A DNA stretch of 64,000 bases from Variovorax sp. PBS-H4 (GCF_901827205.1 NZ_LR594675.1:2480001-2544000); one strand, 5' to 3'; shown: positions 23,501 through 32,787, numbered from the stretch's first letter. Notes: generated by a model not told the origin, from the sequence alone. A program made the numbers and translations.

Positions 23501-26500
23501 CGCGGCGAGCAACCAGGCCGGCGTCATCGCCGCGAACGGCAACACAGGACTGAGCGCCGCCAGCCTCGACAACAACGGCGGCACCGTGGCCGCTGTCAAT
23601 GGAAAGCTCGACCTCGCTACTTCGGGCATCACCGCCAACGTCGGCGGCACCTTGCAAGCAGGCGGCACCATCACCCTGCGCAACACAGGCTTCGACAACA
23701 GCAGCGGCAAGGTCTTCGGCGACAGCTTGAGCATCGACACCGGCGGCCAGGCGCTCGGCAACGTGCAGGGCACCCTCGCCGCCATCGCCACTGTCAACCT
23801 TCAATCGGGCGCCTTGAACAACAACGCCGGCCTGATCCAGTCCGGCGCAGCGATGGTCATCAACACGCACCGCCAGGCGCTCACCAACACCGACGCTGCC
23901 GGCTACGCCAACGGTCAAGGCGGCATCGCCAGCGGCGGCACACTCACGCTGTACAGCGGCACTCTCGACAACACGGCCGGCTTCATCGGTGCCAAGGCCG
24001 CGCTGGTCGCCAGGACCGGCACGGTCATCAATGCGGCCGGCGGCCTCATCCTCGGCCAGGACAAGGTCAGCATCGACACCCAAGGCGCCGGCTACGACAA
24101 CCGCGGCGGCCAAACTCAGGCAACGGGTGACCTGCGCATCGACGCCGGCGCCATCGACAACACCGGCGCACTGATCCGCTCGCAGGGCACCATCACCTTC
24201 AACGCCGGCAGCGTCACCAACGCCGCCACCCTGGGCCCCGGCCAGGGCATCGAAGGCAGGAATGTCAGCATCGCCACCGGCGCGCTGATCAACAAGACAG
24301 GTGCCATCCGCGCCGATGCCGACGCCACCCTCACCAGCAGCGGCGGCATCGACAACACTGCCGGACTGGTCTCCGCGGGCAACACCCTGCGCATCGTGGA
24401 TCCGAACGCCGCCAACCCCGCGGCCAAGACCCTGGGCCTGGTCAACACCCGCGGCAAGCTGGTCGCCAACAAGGACCTGCGCATCGACGCCGCCACCTTC
24501 AGCGCCGACGGCGTGGTGGCGTCGGGCCAGGACCTGGGCATTGCGCTCACCCAGGACATCGTGAACAGCGCTGAGCTCGCCGCGAACGGCAACCTCAGCT
24601 ATACCACCACGGGCGACTTCATCAACCGCGGCAAGCTGCTGGCGGGCCAGACCCTCACCGTTGCCGGCAACAACGTCGATAACACCGCCGGTGCCGAGAT
24701 GTCCGGCGTCGACACCATCGTCAGCGCTGCGGGAACCCTCACCAACCGAGGCCTGATCGACAGCCAGGGCAAGACGCAAATCAGCGCCAGCAGCGTCGAC
24801 AACATCGGCACCGGCCGCATCTACGGCGATGCGATCTCCATCGGCGCGAGCACGCTCATCAACGACGCCGAGACCGTCAACGGCGTCACCCACTCGGCCA
24901 GCATCGCCGCGCGCAGCGCGCTCGACATCGGCGCGGGCACCGTCGACAACCGTGATCGCTCATTGATCTTCAGCGCCGGTGACCTGTTCATCGGCGGCGC
25001 CCTGGACATGAACCGCTACGCCACGGGCCAGGGTGCAACGCTCGACAACCTCAGCGCCGACATCGAATCCCTCGGCAACATGGCCCTCTCGATGACGCAG
25101 GTCAACAACCACGACATCCACCTCCAGATCGGCCAGCAGACCACCCACGCGACCACCTCCCGGCTCGCCACCATGGACGGCAAGTTCTGGGACCGCGGCG
25201 ACACCTGGGGCGACGACGCCAGCCGCTACGTGTTCCACCGCAACCCCGACGGCACCGTCGCCGTCGTCGGCCAGGGCTGGGGCATCTGGGACGAGAGCAT
25301 CGACACCACCCGCGACCTTGCCACGCACACCGACCCGGCGCGGCTGGTGGCCGGCGGCAACCTCGAAGTGAACGGCTTCCTGCACAACCGCGACAGCCAC
25401 GTGCTCGCCGGCGGCACCCTCGGCGCTGCAGGCGTGAACAACGAGGCGACCACCGGCACCCAGAGCACCACCGTCACCACGCTGGTCACCGGCTACATGG
25501 CCAACAAGCCGGGCACCGGGCCCAACAACTTCAATGTGCTGGGGCCGGTCACCTCGAACAGCACTATTGACATCGGAGCCTTGCGCTTCGAGGCCAACAC
25601 CAATGCCACTAGCCGCAAGGCGCCGGAGCTGACGGGCAGCAGCGCCAATGTCGACGCCCCTGCCGATGCTGCCGGTGGGGTGAGCGGCCCTGCGCGTGCG
25701 GGCGCCATCGTCGAGGTATCGGCCAATGTGGGCGCGGTCGTCAAGACTTCGGGCAGCGGTGCCGGCACCGCGACTGGCGCGAGCGGTCCCGGCGCAACGG
25801 CGTCCACCCCAACGGGCAGCGAACCCGGCGCCTCGGGAAGGCCGGGCAACCCCGGAGCGACCATGCCGATCGTCGTGCGCACCAGCGCGCCCAACGCCGC
25901 GATCCCCACCGCGAGCCTCTTCAATACGCGCCCCGACCCGGGCAACCGCTACCTGGTGGAGACCGATGCCCGCTTCGCCAATTACCGCAGCTGGCTCGGC
26001 AGCGACTCTCTGCTGGACCGGCTGGGCCTGAACCCCGACCTCGTGCAAAAGCGCCTGGGCGATGGCTTCTACGAGCAGCGCCTGATCCGCGAGCAGATCG
26101 CCCAGCTCACCGGCTCCCGTTACCTGGACGGCTTCTACAGCGACGAAGAACAATATGCCGCGCTGATAAGCGCAGGCGCCACCTTCGCCAGGGAATACGG
26201 CCTGCGCCCCGGCATCGCCCTCACGCCCGCGCAGATGGCGCAGCTCACCAGCGACATCGTCTGGCTGGTGGAGCAGACGGCCACCCTGCCCGACGGCAGC
26301 ACCCAGCGCGTGCTGGTGCCACAGGTGTACGTGCGCGTGCGGCCCGGGGACATCGATGGCTCCGGGGCCTTGCTCAGTGCGGACGCCCTCAGGATCAAGA
26401 GCGCGGGCGATGTGACGAACACCGGCACCATCGCCGGGCGGACCTTGGTCGCCATCAACGCCGAGACCCTCGACAACCTGGGCGGGCGCATCAGCGGCGG

Positions 26501-29500
26501 CAGTGTTGCCTTGGACGCCAGAGCGGATCTGAACGACATCGGCGGGACCATCGACGCGCGAGACAGCCTCTCCATCCGGGCAGGGCGCGACATCAACATC
26601 CGCACCACGACCACGACGAACCAGGCCGGGCTCAACAGCACCACCCGCATCGACCGCGTGGCGGGCCTTTATGTGACCAACCCCGGCGGCACGCTGGTGG
26701 CCAGTGCGGGGCGTGACGTGAACCTGGTCGGGGCCATCGTTTCCAACCAAGGGCCAGGTGGCACCACCTCGATCAATGCGAAGAACGATATCCACCTCCA
26801 AACGGTGCGCGAAGCTTCGACCCTGGTGGGCAGGGGCATCGACAACAACAGCGCGATGGTCGCGTCCTCCTCGCGCGAGCTCGGGACCACCATCGCCACC
26901 GATGGGGCCACGTTCCTCACCGCCGGCCGCGACATCAACGCACGCCAGGCCACGGTGGAGGCCGGCACGGCCCTGCTCAGCGTTAATGCGGGGCGCGACA
27001 TCCACATCGAATCGGGCCAGCAGCAAGACGCCGGCAGCTTCTCGATGCAATGGAGCGACAAGGGCCTGGTGAGCCGCACGGCCACCACCGCGAGCGGCCA
27101 GCACGACAGCAGCACCCGCGTCGGCAGCCGCTTCTCGGGCGGGCTCGTGGCCCTGGGTGCGGGCAACGACATCGGCATCGAAGGCTCGCAGCTCAGCGGC
27201 ACGCAGGGCGTGATGGTCGATGCCGGGCGCATGCTCGACATCGTCGAAGGGCGCAACACCCGCAATGCCCGCGTCGACTTCGACCGCAAGCGCTCCAGCC
27301 CGATCCACGACCCGGTGTTCATGCAGAACAGGGCCTCGGGCACCGGCATCGACGTCGGAAGCGACACCGCTGCTGCGAGCACCATCACCAGCAGCCAAGG
27401 CGGCGTCCTGCTGCGCGGCGGGGCGGTGAACCTGCAGGGCGTGCAAGTCTCCGCTGCCAGGGATATCGCGATCGAAGGCGGCAGCGTGAACATCGCCGGG
27501 GCCATCGAGCGCAGCGAAGTGCATGGCGAGCAGCGCCAGCGCGGCGGCGACTTCGGCCCTCTGGGGCTGCACGACCTGGGCCACGGCCTGGGCGCCAAGA
27601 GCGGCGACACCCTGGATGCAGAGACCACCCGCCTTGCGCGCACGACCCTCAGCGGCGTCAACGTCAGCCTTACCGCCACGGGGCCCGATGGCAAAGGCGG
27701 TGACCTGCACATCGCCGGCACCACCATCGACACCCCCGGCACGCTGAGCCTGAACGCCGGCACGCTATCCCTGGACACCCAGAGCACCGTCGCCACGCTG
27801 GAGACCGGCAGCCAGGGCAAGGACTTCTCGTGGCAGCAGCAGCGATCGCGCGGCACGAGCGATGAGAGCACGCACTACAACCGGTTCAATGCAGGCACCC
27901 TGGCGGTCAACGCCAACCGGGTGCAGGCCGGGCTGGGGGCGCGGGACAGCCTCGAGCAGCTGGCCAGGCAGCCGGGCATGGGCTGGGTCGGCCAGCTCAG
28001 TAACGATCCTGCGCTCAGCGGCAAGATCGACTGGGTGCGGCTCGAGGAGGCGCACCGCCACTGGGACTACCAGCAGCAGGGCCTCACGCCCGAGGGCGCG
28101 GCGATCGTGACGCTGGTGGTGTCGTACTTCACGGCCGGGACGGCGTCGGGGCTGGGTGCCAGCGCGGGCGCAGCCGTGGGTGGGACCGCCGGCACGGTCG
28201 TCGGGGGTGCGGTCACAGCCGGGGTGACAGCGCTGGCGAGCCAGGCGAGCGTGGCGCTGATCAACCACCGGGGCGACATTGGCGCAGCGCTGAACGACCT
28301 GGGGTCGAGTGCCAGCGTCAAGAGCCTGCTGACGGCGATCGTCACGGGCGGGGTGCTGGCGGGGCTGGATCTCAACCCGACCGGGTTGCCCACAGCAGGA
28401 GGTGGTGCGCAGCCCTTCATTGCGCAGTTGCGGCAAAACCTCACCGCCGGCGCCGCCAGAGCCGTGATCGGTGCGGCCATCAACGGCGGCAGCATCGAGG
28501 ACAACCTGCGAGAAGGCATCAAGTCAGCGCTGCTGGACACGGTGGCGGCACAAGGCGCCCACGCGATCGGCGACCTCACGCTCGCTGGCGCGCTGGATGA
28601 CTTCACCAACAAGGCCGCGCATGCGATCGCGGGGTGCATGGTGGGTGCGGCCAGAGCCGACAGCGCGAGTGGCTGCGCGGCAGGCGCGTTGGGTGCGGCG
28701 ATCGGCGAACTGGCGGCCGAAGGCTACGGCCGAAGAGACGACACGGTGCAGTTCGCTGCCCTCATGAGCGGGCTGGCTGTGGCCATCACCGGCGGGGATG
28801 CCAGCCAGATCAATCTCGCCAGCCAGGCGGGGAGCAATGCGGCGGCGAACAATTTTTTGGCTCACGAGGAAAACCAAGCCAGAAAGAAGGCCATCGTTGC
28901 TTGCGATCGCGGCGATCAGCTCGCCTGTGCAGAGCGCGATGCGTGGAACGCCAAGGACAAGGCGCGCGACGAGAAGCTGCGTGCGGCGTGCTACGCCGAT
29001 GGTGCGAGCAAGCTCTGCAGCGACTGGATCGGCTTTGCGAAGGCAGCAGAGGCCACGTACCGAAGCACCCCCGACAACGCTGCGCTGCGCGACGAGATTC
29101 GCTTCGGCCTGTACTCGGACGCGGCCGAGCGCACCGAGATCCAGCGCCTGATCAACAGCACGCCTCACGCCTCACCGATGGGCCCTGCGGGCGAAGCGGT
29201 CTTCAGATCGCTGGCCAGCCTCGCCCTGGATCTCACGCCGGTCGTTGGCGACATCAAGGGCTTTGTCGAGGCTGAAACGCCCTTCGACTACACCTTGGCC
29301 TTGGTCGGGGCGCTGGGGCCCGCCGGCGATGCGGCCAGGGCGCTGATCAAGGAGGCCAAGGCGCTGCTGGACGTCGGCGATGCCGCAGGGGCAGCATCCA
29401 AGCTGACGCAAGCGCAGGGCTCCATCCGGGCCAGTGTCGGCAGCAAGGGCGCGTGGGACACGGCCTTGAACGGTCAGCTCAAGCCTGGCGCCGTCTACGA

Positions 29501-29891
29501 ACTGAGCAATGGCCACAAGTACATCACGGACGCGTCCGGCCGGGTGGAGAAGGTCGAGGGCACGTTGTCGTTGAACGCGATGGATCGCAATGGCTACCAG
29601 CAGTGCGCGACGGGGAAATGCGGTGCGGCCAAGGATGAAGGTGGGCACCTGATTGCCGCCAGTTTGGGAGGCGCGGGTGACAAAATCAACATCGTGCCGC
29701 AGGCTTCCACGCTCAATAGAGGCGACTGGCGAGCGATGGAGAACGAGTTCAGGAACGCACTCAAGGAAGGGAAGACTGTGACGGTGAAGATTGAGGTGGG
29801 GTATCCGGCCGGGGACGCAATCAGGCCCAATGAATTTTTTGTGGCAGCCATTATCGATGGCATAGAAGTGACCAAGAGGTTCAAACAATGA
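20547..29891 (+). CDS. cdiA: CdiA/filamentous hemagglutinin with DNA/RNA non-specific endonuclease C-terminus
   Basis: The predicted protein has 3114 residues. An extended signal peptide region (MNKHLHRIVFNAARGMRMVV) precedes the TPS secretion domain with NNSRTD and NPAGIAVDGG motifs near residues 105-160. Hundreds of FHA-type repeats follow, rich in ALDNSGG-like units. A pre-toxin region near 2700-2770 (ends NAAANNFLAHEENQ) occupies the position of the VENN motif but lacks it. A PT-TG-like pre-toxin segment (LDLTPVVGDIKGF) follows. The last 130 residues match the Endonuclea_NS_2 type nuclease: YELSNGHKYITDASGRVEKV, then DEGGHLIAASLGGAGDKINI and LNRGDWRAMENEFRNAL. The protein delivers this nuclease into contacted neighbours. 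The stop overlaps the immunity gene start. Confidence 0.92.
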   Translation: MNKHLHRIVFNAARGMRMVVQETARSAGKATGASSGVLATALAGLVAVSPAPAQIVGAPTVAPGLRPTVLVAPNGVPLVDIQTPSAAGVSRNLYNRFDVQPRGVILNNSRTDAQTQLGGWVQGNPFLATGPARIILNEIVSGNPTQLRGAIEVAGQRAEVIVANPAGIAVDGGTFINASRATLTTGTPQLNALGGLDGYVVRGGTVSIDGAGWDARSTDYAAVLARAIQVNAALWANELKVVAGANEVSADQGQVSPVVGAGKAPAFALDVAQLGGMYAGKIFLMGTEAGVGARNAGTIMAADGSGPLSGPGEFVITAAGRLENIGTIQAARRAGITAESLANSGRIASGGELGIATAGKLGNAGGTIEAQSLQLASGGDIDNRGGMMRQTSGVGLAIQAPVLSNTGGGVIGAEPVPDVSAPPGAGTGSGGTGAGPGSDTGAGTGTGTVTDRSSSATPSPGSVPAPGHLTAVGNVLNGGGRIYAGGAIRLDTPQVNNNGGAITTASLAARGPSFSNAGGTLDVAGDFSASVGRFDNTGGTVRAGSLQIASTGDLVNRDGQLQSNEGVAVDAQALDNNHGSIQSSTADSRITVARQLLNADGAIGAAKDLAIQAERLNNSGVVRAGNDATLNVSAALANDGSITAARRITITAGSLQGGSTSVLGAGIQADGKRGTAGDLRVSTTGALGANGTNLAAGDAVLQGASIDLSSSTTSAANVALIAAHGNVISSGAAITTPGTLNVTAHNQASQTLTNQGGKLNAGQLTLSVSNLANTRGGEIVQTGKGATTIATSGALDNSGGRIATNGQQLTLDASAGLANTGGTIEHAGSGTLTIAGNSYSGANGEILGNGALAVKVASHFNQDGGSTYAQQITIDAGALGNQGGKLVQGGSADMRLTVVGALNNNAGVIASNGHTAVAAGRLANRGGTLRAAEASNLGLAIAGTLDNSHQGEIGAGGKLTLDSVGLNNDAGRITAVGDLSATVGGAASNQAGVIAANGNTGLSAASLDNNGGTVAAVNGKLDLATSGITANVGGTLQAGGTITLRNTGFDNSSGKVFGDSLSIDTGGQALGNVQGTLAAIATVNLQSGALNNNAGLIQSGAAMVINTHRQALTNTDAAGYANGQGGIASGGTLTLYSGTLDNTAGFIGAKAALVARTGTVINAAGGLILGQDKVSIDTQGAGYDNRGGQTQATGDLRIDAGAIDNTGALIRSQGTITFNAGSVTNAATLGPGQGIEGRNVSIATGALINKTGAIRADADATLTSSGGIDNTAGLVSAGNTLRIVDPNAANPAAKTLGLVNTRGKLVANKDLRIDAATFSADGVVASGQDLGIALTQDIVNSAELAANGNLSYTTTGDFINRGKLLAGQTLTVAGNNVDNTAGAEMSGVDTIVSAAGTLTNRGLIDSQGKTQISASSVDNIGTGRIYGDAISIGASTLINDAETVNGVTHSASIAARSALDIGAGTVDNRDRSLIFSAGDLFIGGALDMNRYATGQGATLDNLSADIESLGNMALSMTQVNNHDIHLQIGQQTTHATTSRLATMDGKFWDRGDTWGDDASRYVFHRNPDGTVAVVGQGWGIWDESIDTTRDLATHTDPARLVAGGNLEVNGFLHNRDSHVLAGGTLGAAGVNNEATTGTQSTTVTTLVTGYMANKPGTGPNNFNVLGPVTSNSTIDIGALRFEANTNATSRKAPELTGSSANVDAPADAAGGVSGPARAGAIVEVSANVGAVVKTSGSGAGTATGASGPGATASTPTGSEPGASGRPGNPGATMPIVVRTSAPNAAIPTASLFNTRPDPGNRYLVETDARFANYRSWLGSDSLLDRLGLNPDLVQKRLGDGFYEQRLIREQIAQLTGSRYLDGFYSDEEQYAALISAGATFAREYGLRPGIALTPAQMAQLTSDIVWLVEQTATLPDGSTQRVLVPQVYVRVRPGDIDGSGALLSADALRIKSAGDVTNTGTIAGRTLVAINAETLDNLGGRISGGSVALDARADLNDIGGTIDARDSLSIRAGRDINIRTTTTTNQAGLNSTTRIDRVAGLYVTNPGGTLVASAGRDVNLVGAIVSNQGPGGTTSINAKNDIHLQTVREASTLVGRGIDNNSAMVASSSRELGTTIATDGATFLTAGRDINARQATVEAGTALLSVNAGRDIHIESGQQQDAGSFSMQWSDKGLVSRTATTASGQHDSSTRVGSRFSGGLVALGAGNDIGIEGSQLSGTQGVMVDAGRMLDIVEGRNTRNARVDFDRKRSSPIHDPVFMQNRASGTGIDVGSDTAAASTITSSQGGVLLRGGAVNLQGVQVSAARDIAIEGGSVNIAGAIERSEVHGEQRQRGGDFGPLGLHDLGHGLGAKSGDTLDAETTRLARTTLSGVNVSLTATGPDGKGGDLHIAGTTIDTPGTLSLNAGTLSLDTQSTVATLETGSQGKDFSWQQQRSRGTSDESTHYNRFNAGTLAVNANRVQAGLGARDSLEQLARQPGMGWVGQLSNDPALSGKIDWVRLEEAHRHWDYQQQGLTPEGAAIVTLVVSYFTAGTASGLGASAGAAVGGTAGTVVGGAVTAGVTALASQASVALINHRGDIGAALNDLGSSASVKSLLTAIVTGGVLAGLDLNPTGLPTAGGGAQPFIAQLRQNLTAGAARAVIGAAINGGSIEDNLREGIKSALLDTVAAQGAHAIGDLTLAGALDDFTNKAAHAIAGCMVGAARADSASGCAAGALGAAIGELAAEGYGRRDDTVQFAALMSGLAVAITGGDASQINLASQAGSNAAANNFLAHEENQARKKAIVACDRGDQLACAERDAWNAKDKARDEKLRAACYADGASKLCSDWIGFAKAAEATYRSTPDNAALRDEIRFGLYSDAAERTEIQRLINSTPHASPMGPAGEAVFRSLASLALDLTPVVGDIKGFVEAETPFDYTLALVGALGPAGDAARALIKEAKALLDVGDAAGAASKLTQAQGSIRASVGSKGAWDTALNGQLKPGAVYELSNGHKYITDASGRVEKVEGTLSLNAMDRNGYQQCATGKCGAAKDEGGHLIAASLGGAGDKINIVPQASTLNRGDWRAMENEFRNALKEGKTVTVKIEVGYPAGDAIRPNEFFVAAIIDGIEVTKRFKQ
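28483..28852 (+). repeat. 370-bp direct repeat, copy in cdiA pre-toxin region
   Basis: This stretch is nearly identical to 30368-30737 (offset 1885 bases) and covers the segment of CdiA just before the variable toxin. It ends at NNF in the coding sense. Such homology allows exchange of the downstream toxin-immunity module by recombination. Confidence 0.85.
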
Positions 29892-30304
29892 GTGACATCA
29901 CGACAGCGGAAGTAGCCTACCAGGCGCTTGCGCGAGCAGTACATAGGTTCCCGGCGCACAGAGCCTGGGATTCGGCCTTTGCAAGATTTGCAATCTTCAA
30001 TCAGATGGTTTCGGTGCAATGGGGTGCAACGTGTAATGGCGTCGTCGATCGGACAGGGAGCAGCCCACCGCGAGGTTTAGTCAGTGAGTCAATGGATGCG
30101 GCTCTTTTCCTCCGCGAGGATCTTCTAAAGTCCACGGGCCAGCGCATTTGGGGCTTGACGTTTACGCTGTATCCCGACGGCAAGTTCAACATCGAGTACG
30201 ACTACAACAAGCCCCTGGATTACGAGGAAACGGACGAGACTGTAGATCTCTCCCATGCACTGGAGGATTTGCAGAACCAAGGTGTGCGCGTTTCAAAGAA
30301 GTAA
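29888..30304 (+). CDS. cdiI: Immunity protein for the CdiA nuclease (YezG/DUF600-like)
   Basis: The predicted protein has 138 residues, has no signal peptide and is probably cytoplasmic. The segment WGLTFTLYPDGKFNIEYDYN matches the YezG-type immunity family (DUF600), whose characterised members neutralise NucA-like DNases of LXG toxins; that fits the nuclease C-terminus of the CdiA here. The ATG overlaps the cdiA stop (ATGA), typical of toxin-immunity pairs. Base composition is lower in GC than the CdiA body, in keeping with transfer of toxin-immunity cassettes. Confidence 0.78.
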   Translation: MSDITTAEVAYQALARAVHRFPAHRAWDSAFARFAIFNQMVSVQWGATCNGVVDRTGSSPPRGLVSESMDAALFLREDLLKSTGQRIWGLTFTLYPDGKFNIEYDYNKPLDYEETDETVDLSHALEDLQNQGVRVSKK

Positions 30305-30367
30305 GCCATACGCAACGGTTCAACTGGGTCAAAGCCTAAGCTGCGGGGATCTCGAGAGCTGGCCATC

Positions 30368-30737
30368 ACGGCAGCAGCTTCGAGGACAACCTGCGAGAAG
30401 GCATCAAGTCAACGCTGCTGGACACGGTGGCGGCACAAGGCGCCCACGCGATCGGCGACCTCACGCTCGCTGGCGCTTTGGATGACTTCACCAACAAGGC
30501 CGCGCATGCGATCGCGGGGTGCATGGTGGGTGCGGCCAGAGCCGACAGCGCGAGTGGCTGCGCGGCAGGTGCGCTGGGTGCGGCGATCGGCGAACTGGCG
30601 GCTGAAGGCTACGGCCGAAGAGACGACACGGTGCAGTTCGCCGCCCTCATGAGCGGGCTGGCTGTGGCCGTCACCGGCGGGGATGCCAGCCAGATCAATC
30701 TCGCCAGCCAGGCGGGGAGCAATGCGGCGGCGAACAA
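30368..30737 (+). repeat. 370-bp direct repeat, copy heading the displaced CdiA-CT module
   Basis: This is the second copy of the CdiA pre-toxin segment. The match begins abruptly at about 30368 after unrelated sequence and continues in the open reading frame of the orphan module. The left boundary marks the recombination junction. Confidence 0.85.
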
Positions 30738-31629
30738 CTATCTCAGCCACTCGCCCTTCGCCAATGTGCGCGGCATCGTCGCAACAGAAAACGCCCGTCT
30801 GGCTGCGCGGTGCGGTGCCGACTGCACGCAGGCGGACTTCGATCGCATCGACGCGCAGATGCAGCAACTGGATCGCGCGGCCCAACTGGTGGAACTCAGC
30901 CGACATTCCGGGCTGACGACCGAGCAGGCCCTGCGGCTCGGCGAAAACATCGCGTCGTTGCTGCCCGTCTATGGCACGCCGATCGCCCTGTACCAGGCCC
31001 TCACTGGCGAGAGCCTGACTGGCCAGAACCTCACGACGGTCGAGCGCTTCTTCAACGGAGTTGCTGCGGCCGTGCCGCTCGGAAGTGCGGCCTACCGTCT
31101 CATCAACGGCGCCATGGCGGACTTGCGACTGGCGGCCAGCTTCGGCGGCTTCGGCGCGGACGGCAAGGCACTGATGGACTTCGGCCAGCTGTCGAGCCAT
31201 CAGAAGGGCATCGTCGGGGAACTGCTGGGCGCCAATACAGTGCAAAACGTGCTGCCAGGGGCCACAAGGCTGGGGAGAATGGGTGAGGTGGGCAGCAATG
31301 GGATCGATGACCTGTACAAGGTCACGAGTGCCAATGCCGACTATGTGATCGTGGAGTACAAGTTCGGAACTTCGACGCTGGGGAAAACAGCTGACGGGCT
31401 GCAGATGAGTGACGGGTGGGTATTGGGCTCGAACCGGCTTATCCAAGCCGCAGGAAGTGAGGCCGAGGCAGCACTCATTCGAAAGGCCTTCGAGAGCGGG
31501 CGAGTCGAAAAGCGGGTCGTACATACCGATCCGGCGGGAGGGACCTCGGTCTGGCTTGTCGATGCAGCGGGCAAGGTCGTTAAAGCTGACTCTAATTTGA
31601 GGAGTATGTTGTTGGGAGCCAAGAAGTGA
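30427..31629 (+). CDS. Orphan CdiA-CT module: pre-toxin region plus PoNe-like PD-(D/E)xK nuclease
   Basis: The reading frame is open from 30340, after a stop at 30337, and the first plausible start is the GTG at 30427. Residues 1-105 duplicate the CdiA pre-toxin region up to NNYLSH. A PT-TG-like stretch follows (LLPVYGTPIALYQALTGESL, then TVERFFNGVA). The C-terminal toxin domain contains GEVGSNGIDDLYKV and DYVIVEYKFGTSTLGKT, a PD-(D/E)xK arrangement fitting the PoNe DNase family. The adjacent PoNi-type immunity gene supports this. The piece lacks the signal, TPS and repeat regions, so it is not secreted alone; it is a silent or reserve toxin cassette of the kind seen downstream of cdiA loci. 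Confidence 0.8.
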   Translation: MAAQGAHAIGDLTLAGALDDFTNKAAHAIAGCMVGAARADSASGCAAGALGAAIGELAAEGYGRRDDTVQFAALMSGLAVAVTGGDASQINLASQAGSNAAANNYLSHSPFANVRGIVATENARLAARCGADCTQADFDRIDAQMQQLDRAAQLVELSRHSGLTTEQALRLGENIASLLPVYGTPIALYQALTGESLTGQNLTTVERFFNGVAAAVPLGSAAYRLINGAMADLRLAASFGGFGADGKALMDFGQLSSHQKGIVGELLGANTVQNVLPGATRLGRMGEVGSNGIDDLYKVTSANADYVIVEYKFGTSTLGKTADGLQMSDGWVLGSNRLIQAAGSEAEAALIRKAFESGRVEKRVVHTDPAGGTSVWLVDAAGKVVKADSNLRSMLLGAKK

Positions 31630-32561
31630 TACGAGACTGTTTAAAAGATAAGGAATGGTTTGATCGATGGATTATGTTCGTTGAGACGGCCATTGCTGAA
31701 GATGTTTCGACTATCGCCAAACCATCAAAGAACCCTGCCTATCGCCCCCAGTATGTAAAAGATTTAGCGTTTCATCATTTCAAGCTGATGATGCGCCGCT
31801 ACTCTCGCGGTGACCCAAGCGGTGTGCTACCTCAGTACTTCGAACCGCTCATTCACTATTGGGAAAAATCTCAGCGTTTGGGTGCGGAAATGTGGACACC
31901 GGAGCAACAACATAGCCGTCATACATGGGCAGTGAATCTTGACTACTACATCGACTGCTTCTGGTTGGTAGGCTTGGCACTTGCGCTCAAAGTTTCCGAC
32001 GTGCAATGGCACCGCCTCCTCGACCTGATTGGCAATGAGGGCGAAGACTTGCTGCTCGACCGGATGATTGCTACCAGGTGGCCAAATCGCATGATCGGCA
32101 CGTCGCTGTGCTATCCGAAACCCTACGCTCGACTGTTGAAGGCGATCGATGCGCCTGAGGCAAGGCAAGCTGTTCTATTGAATGAATTTGTCGAGAGTTG
32201 GTACAAGGAGGTTGGCGGCGCCGCAAGATCTGGGCGTCAGAAGCAGGCCGTTCCCTTCAAGACTCCTTACTGGCACAACTATCACCGCCTTGAAGGGGGC
32301 TATTTCGGCTACTGGTGTCTGGAGGCCGTAGCCGCCGTCAAGGCGTTCAACCTGGACGACAGTCTGTGCGTGGGTCACCCCCACTACCCGGGCGATCTAC
32401 TTCGTCCCGAGCAGGTCACTGCCCCCGACATGTCGCGCCTGCTGCCCGAGCTCGCGGCAACCATCGGCGCACCACCTGAACCGCCGTTCACAGGTGAGCC
32501 AGTCCACCTTACAAAATGGGAGGCGCTCAAGATGCTCGTCAAGAACAAGCTGACCTCCTAG
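31626..32561 (+). CDS. PoNi-type immunity protein (DUF1910/DUF1911)
   Basis: The predicted protein has 311 residues. It starts at a GTG overlapping the stop of the toxin module (GTGA). The N-terminal DUF1910-like half includes DYYIDCFWLVGLALALKVSD. The C-terminal DUF1911-like half includes GYFGYWCLEAVAAVKAFNLD and HPHYPGDLL. These pair with PoNe nucleases in type VI and contact-dependent systems. The GC content of the first third is visibly lower than the surroundings, indicating horizontal acquisition. It probably still protects the cell even if the toxin module is silent. Confidence 0.85.
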   Translation: MIRDCLKDKEWFDRWIMFVETAIAEDVSTIAKPSKNPAYRPQYVKDLAFHHFKLMMRRYSRGDPSGVLPQYFEPLIHYWEKSQRLGAEMWTPEQQHSRHTWAVNLDYYIDCFWLVGLALALKVSDVQWHRLLDLIGNEGEDLLLDRMIATRWPNRMIGTSLCYPKPYARLLKAIDAPEARQAVLLNEFVESWYKEVGGAARSGRQKQAVPFKTPYWHNYHRLEGGYFGYWCLEAVAAVKAFNLDDSLCVGHPHYPGDLLRPEQVTAPDMSRLLPELAATIGAPPEPPFTGEPVHLTKWEALKMLVKNKLTS

Positions 32562-32607
32562 CAATGAACAGCATCCGCATCCACCGCACGGCGACGTCGA
32601 CATAACG

Positions 32608-32700
32608 GACGGCGGGCACCTGATTGCCGCCAGCCTGAGGAGCGTGGGGGACGACAAAAGCAACATCGTGCCGCAGGCTCCCACGCGGAAACGTGGGCAG
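32608..32700 (+). pseudogene. Remnant of a second nuclease toxin tail
   Basis: A reading frame fragment GGHLIAASLRSVGDDKSNIV, then PQAPTRKRG, closely matches the nuclease core of the intact CdiA toxin (29642-29720), including the GGHLIAA and NIVPQA motifs. It lacks the flanking parts and has lost the residues after NIVPQA. It looks like the scrap of another toxin cassette lost during module turnover. No matching immunity gene is next to it. Confidence 0.65.
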
Positions 32701-32787
32701 CGACGCAAGTCGCACACCTAGCCGCGTCAATGTCCGACAAACACCCAGCCCCTTCCTTCCCAACCTGTCCTTTTCAGGAGAGCCGCC

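Noticed and set aside
20499..24893. Very long minus-strand open frames opposite CdiA (also 24960-27710)
   Set aside because: They have no domain, signal or sensible composition; they arise from the third-position GC bias and repeats of the CdiA coding strand.
28840..28870. Classical VENN motif before the toxin
   Set aside because: The position holds NAAANNFL rather than VENN; the module boundary is instead defined by the 370-bp repeat.
30305..30367. Insertion-sequence end at the repeat junction
   Set aside because: No terminal inverted repeats or transposase remnants were seen; homologous recombination explains the junction.
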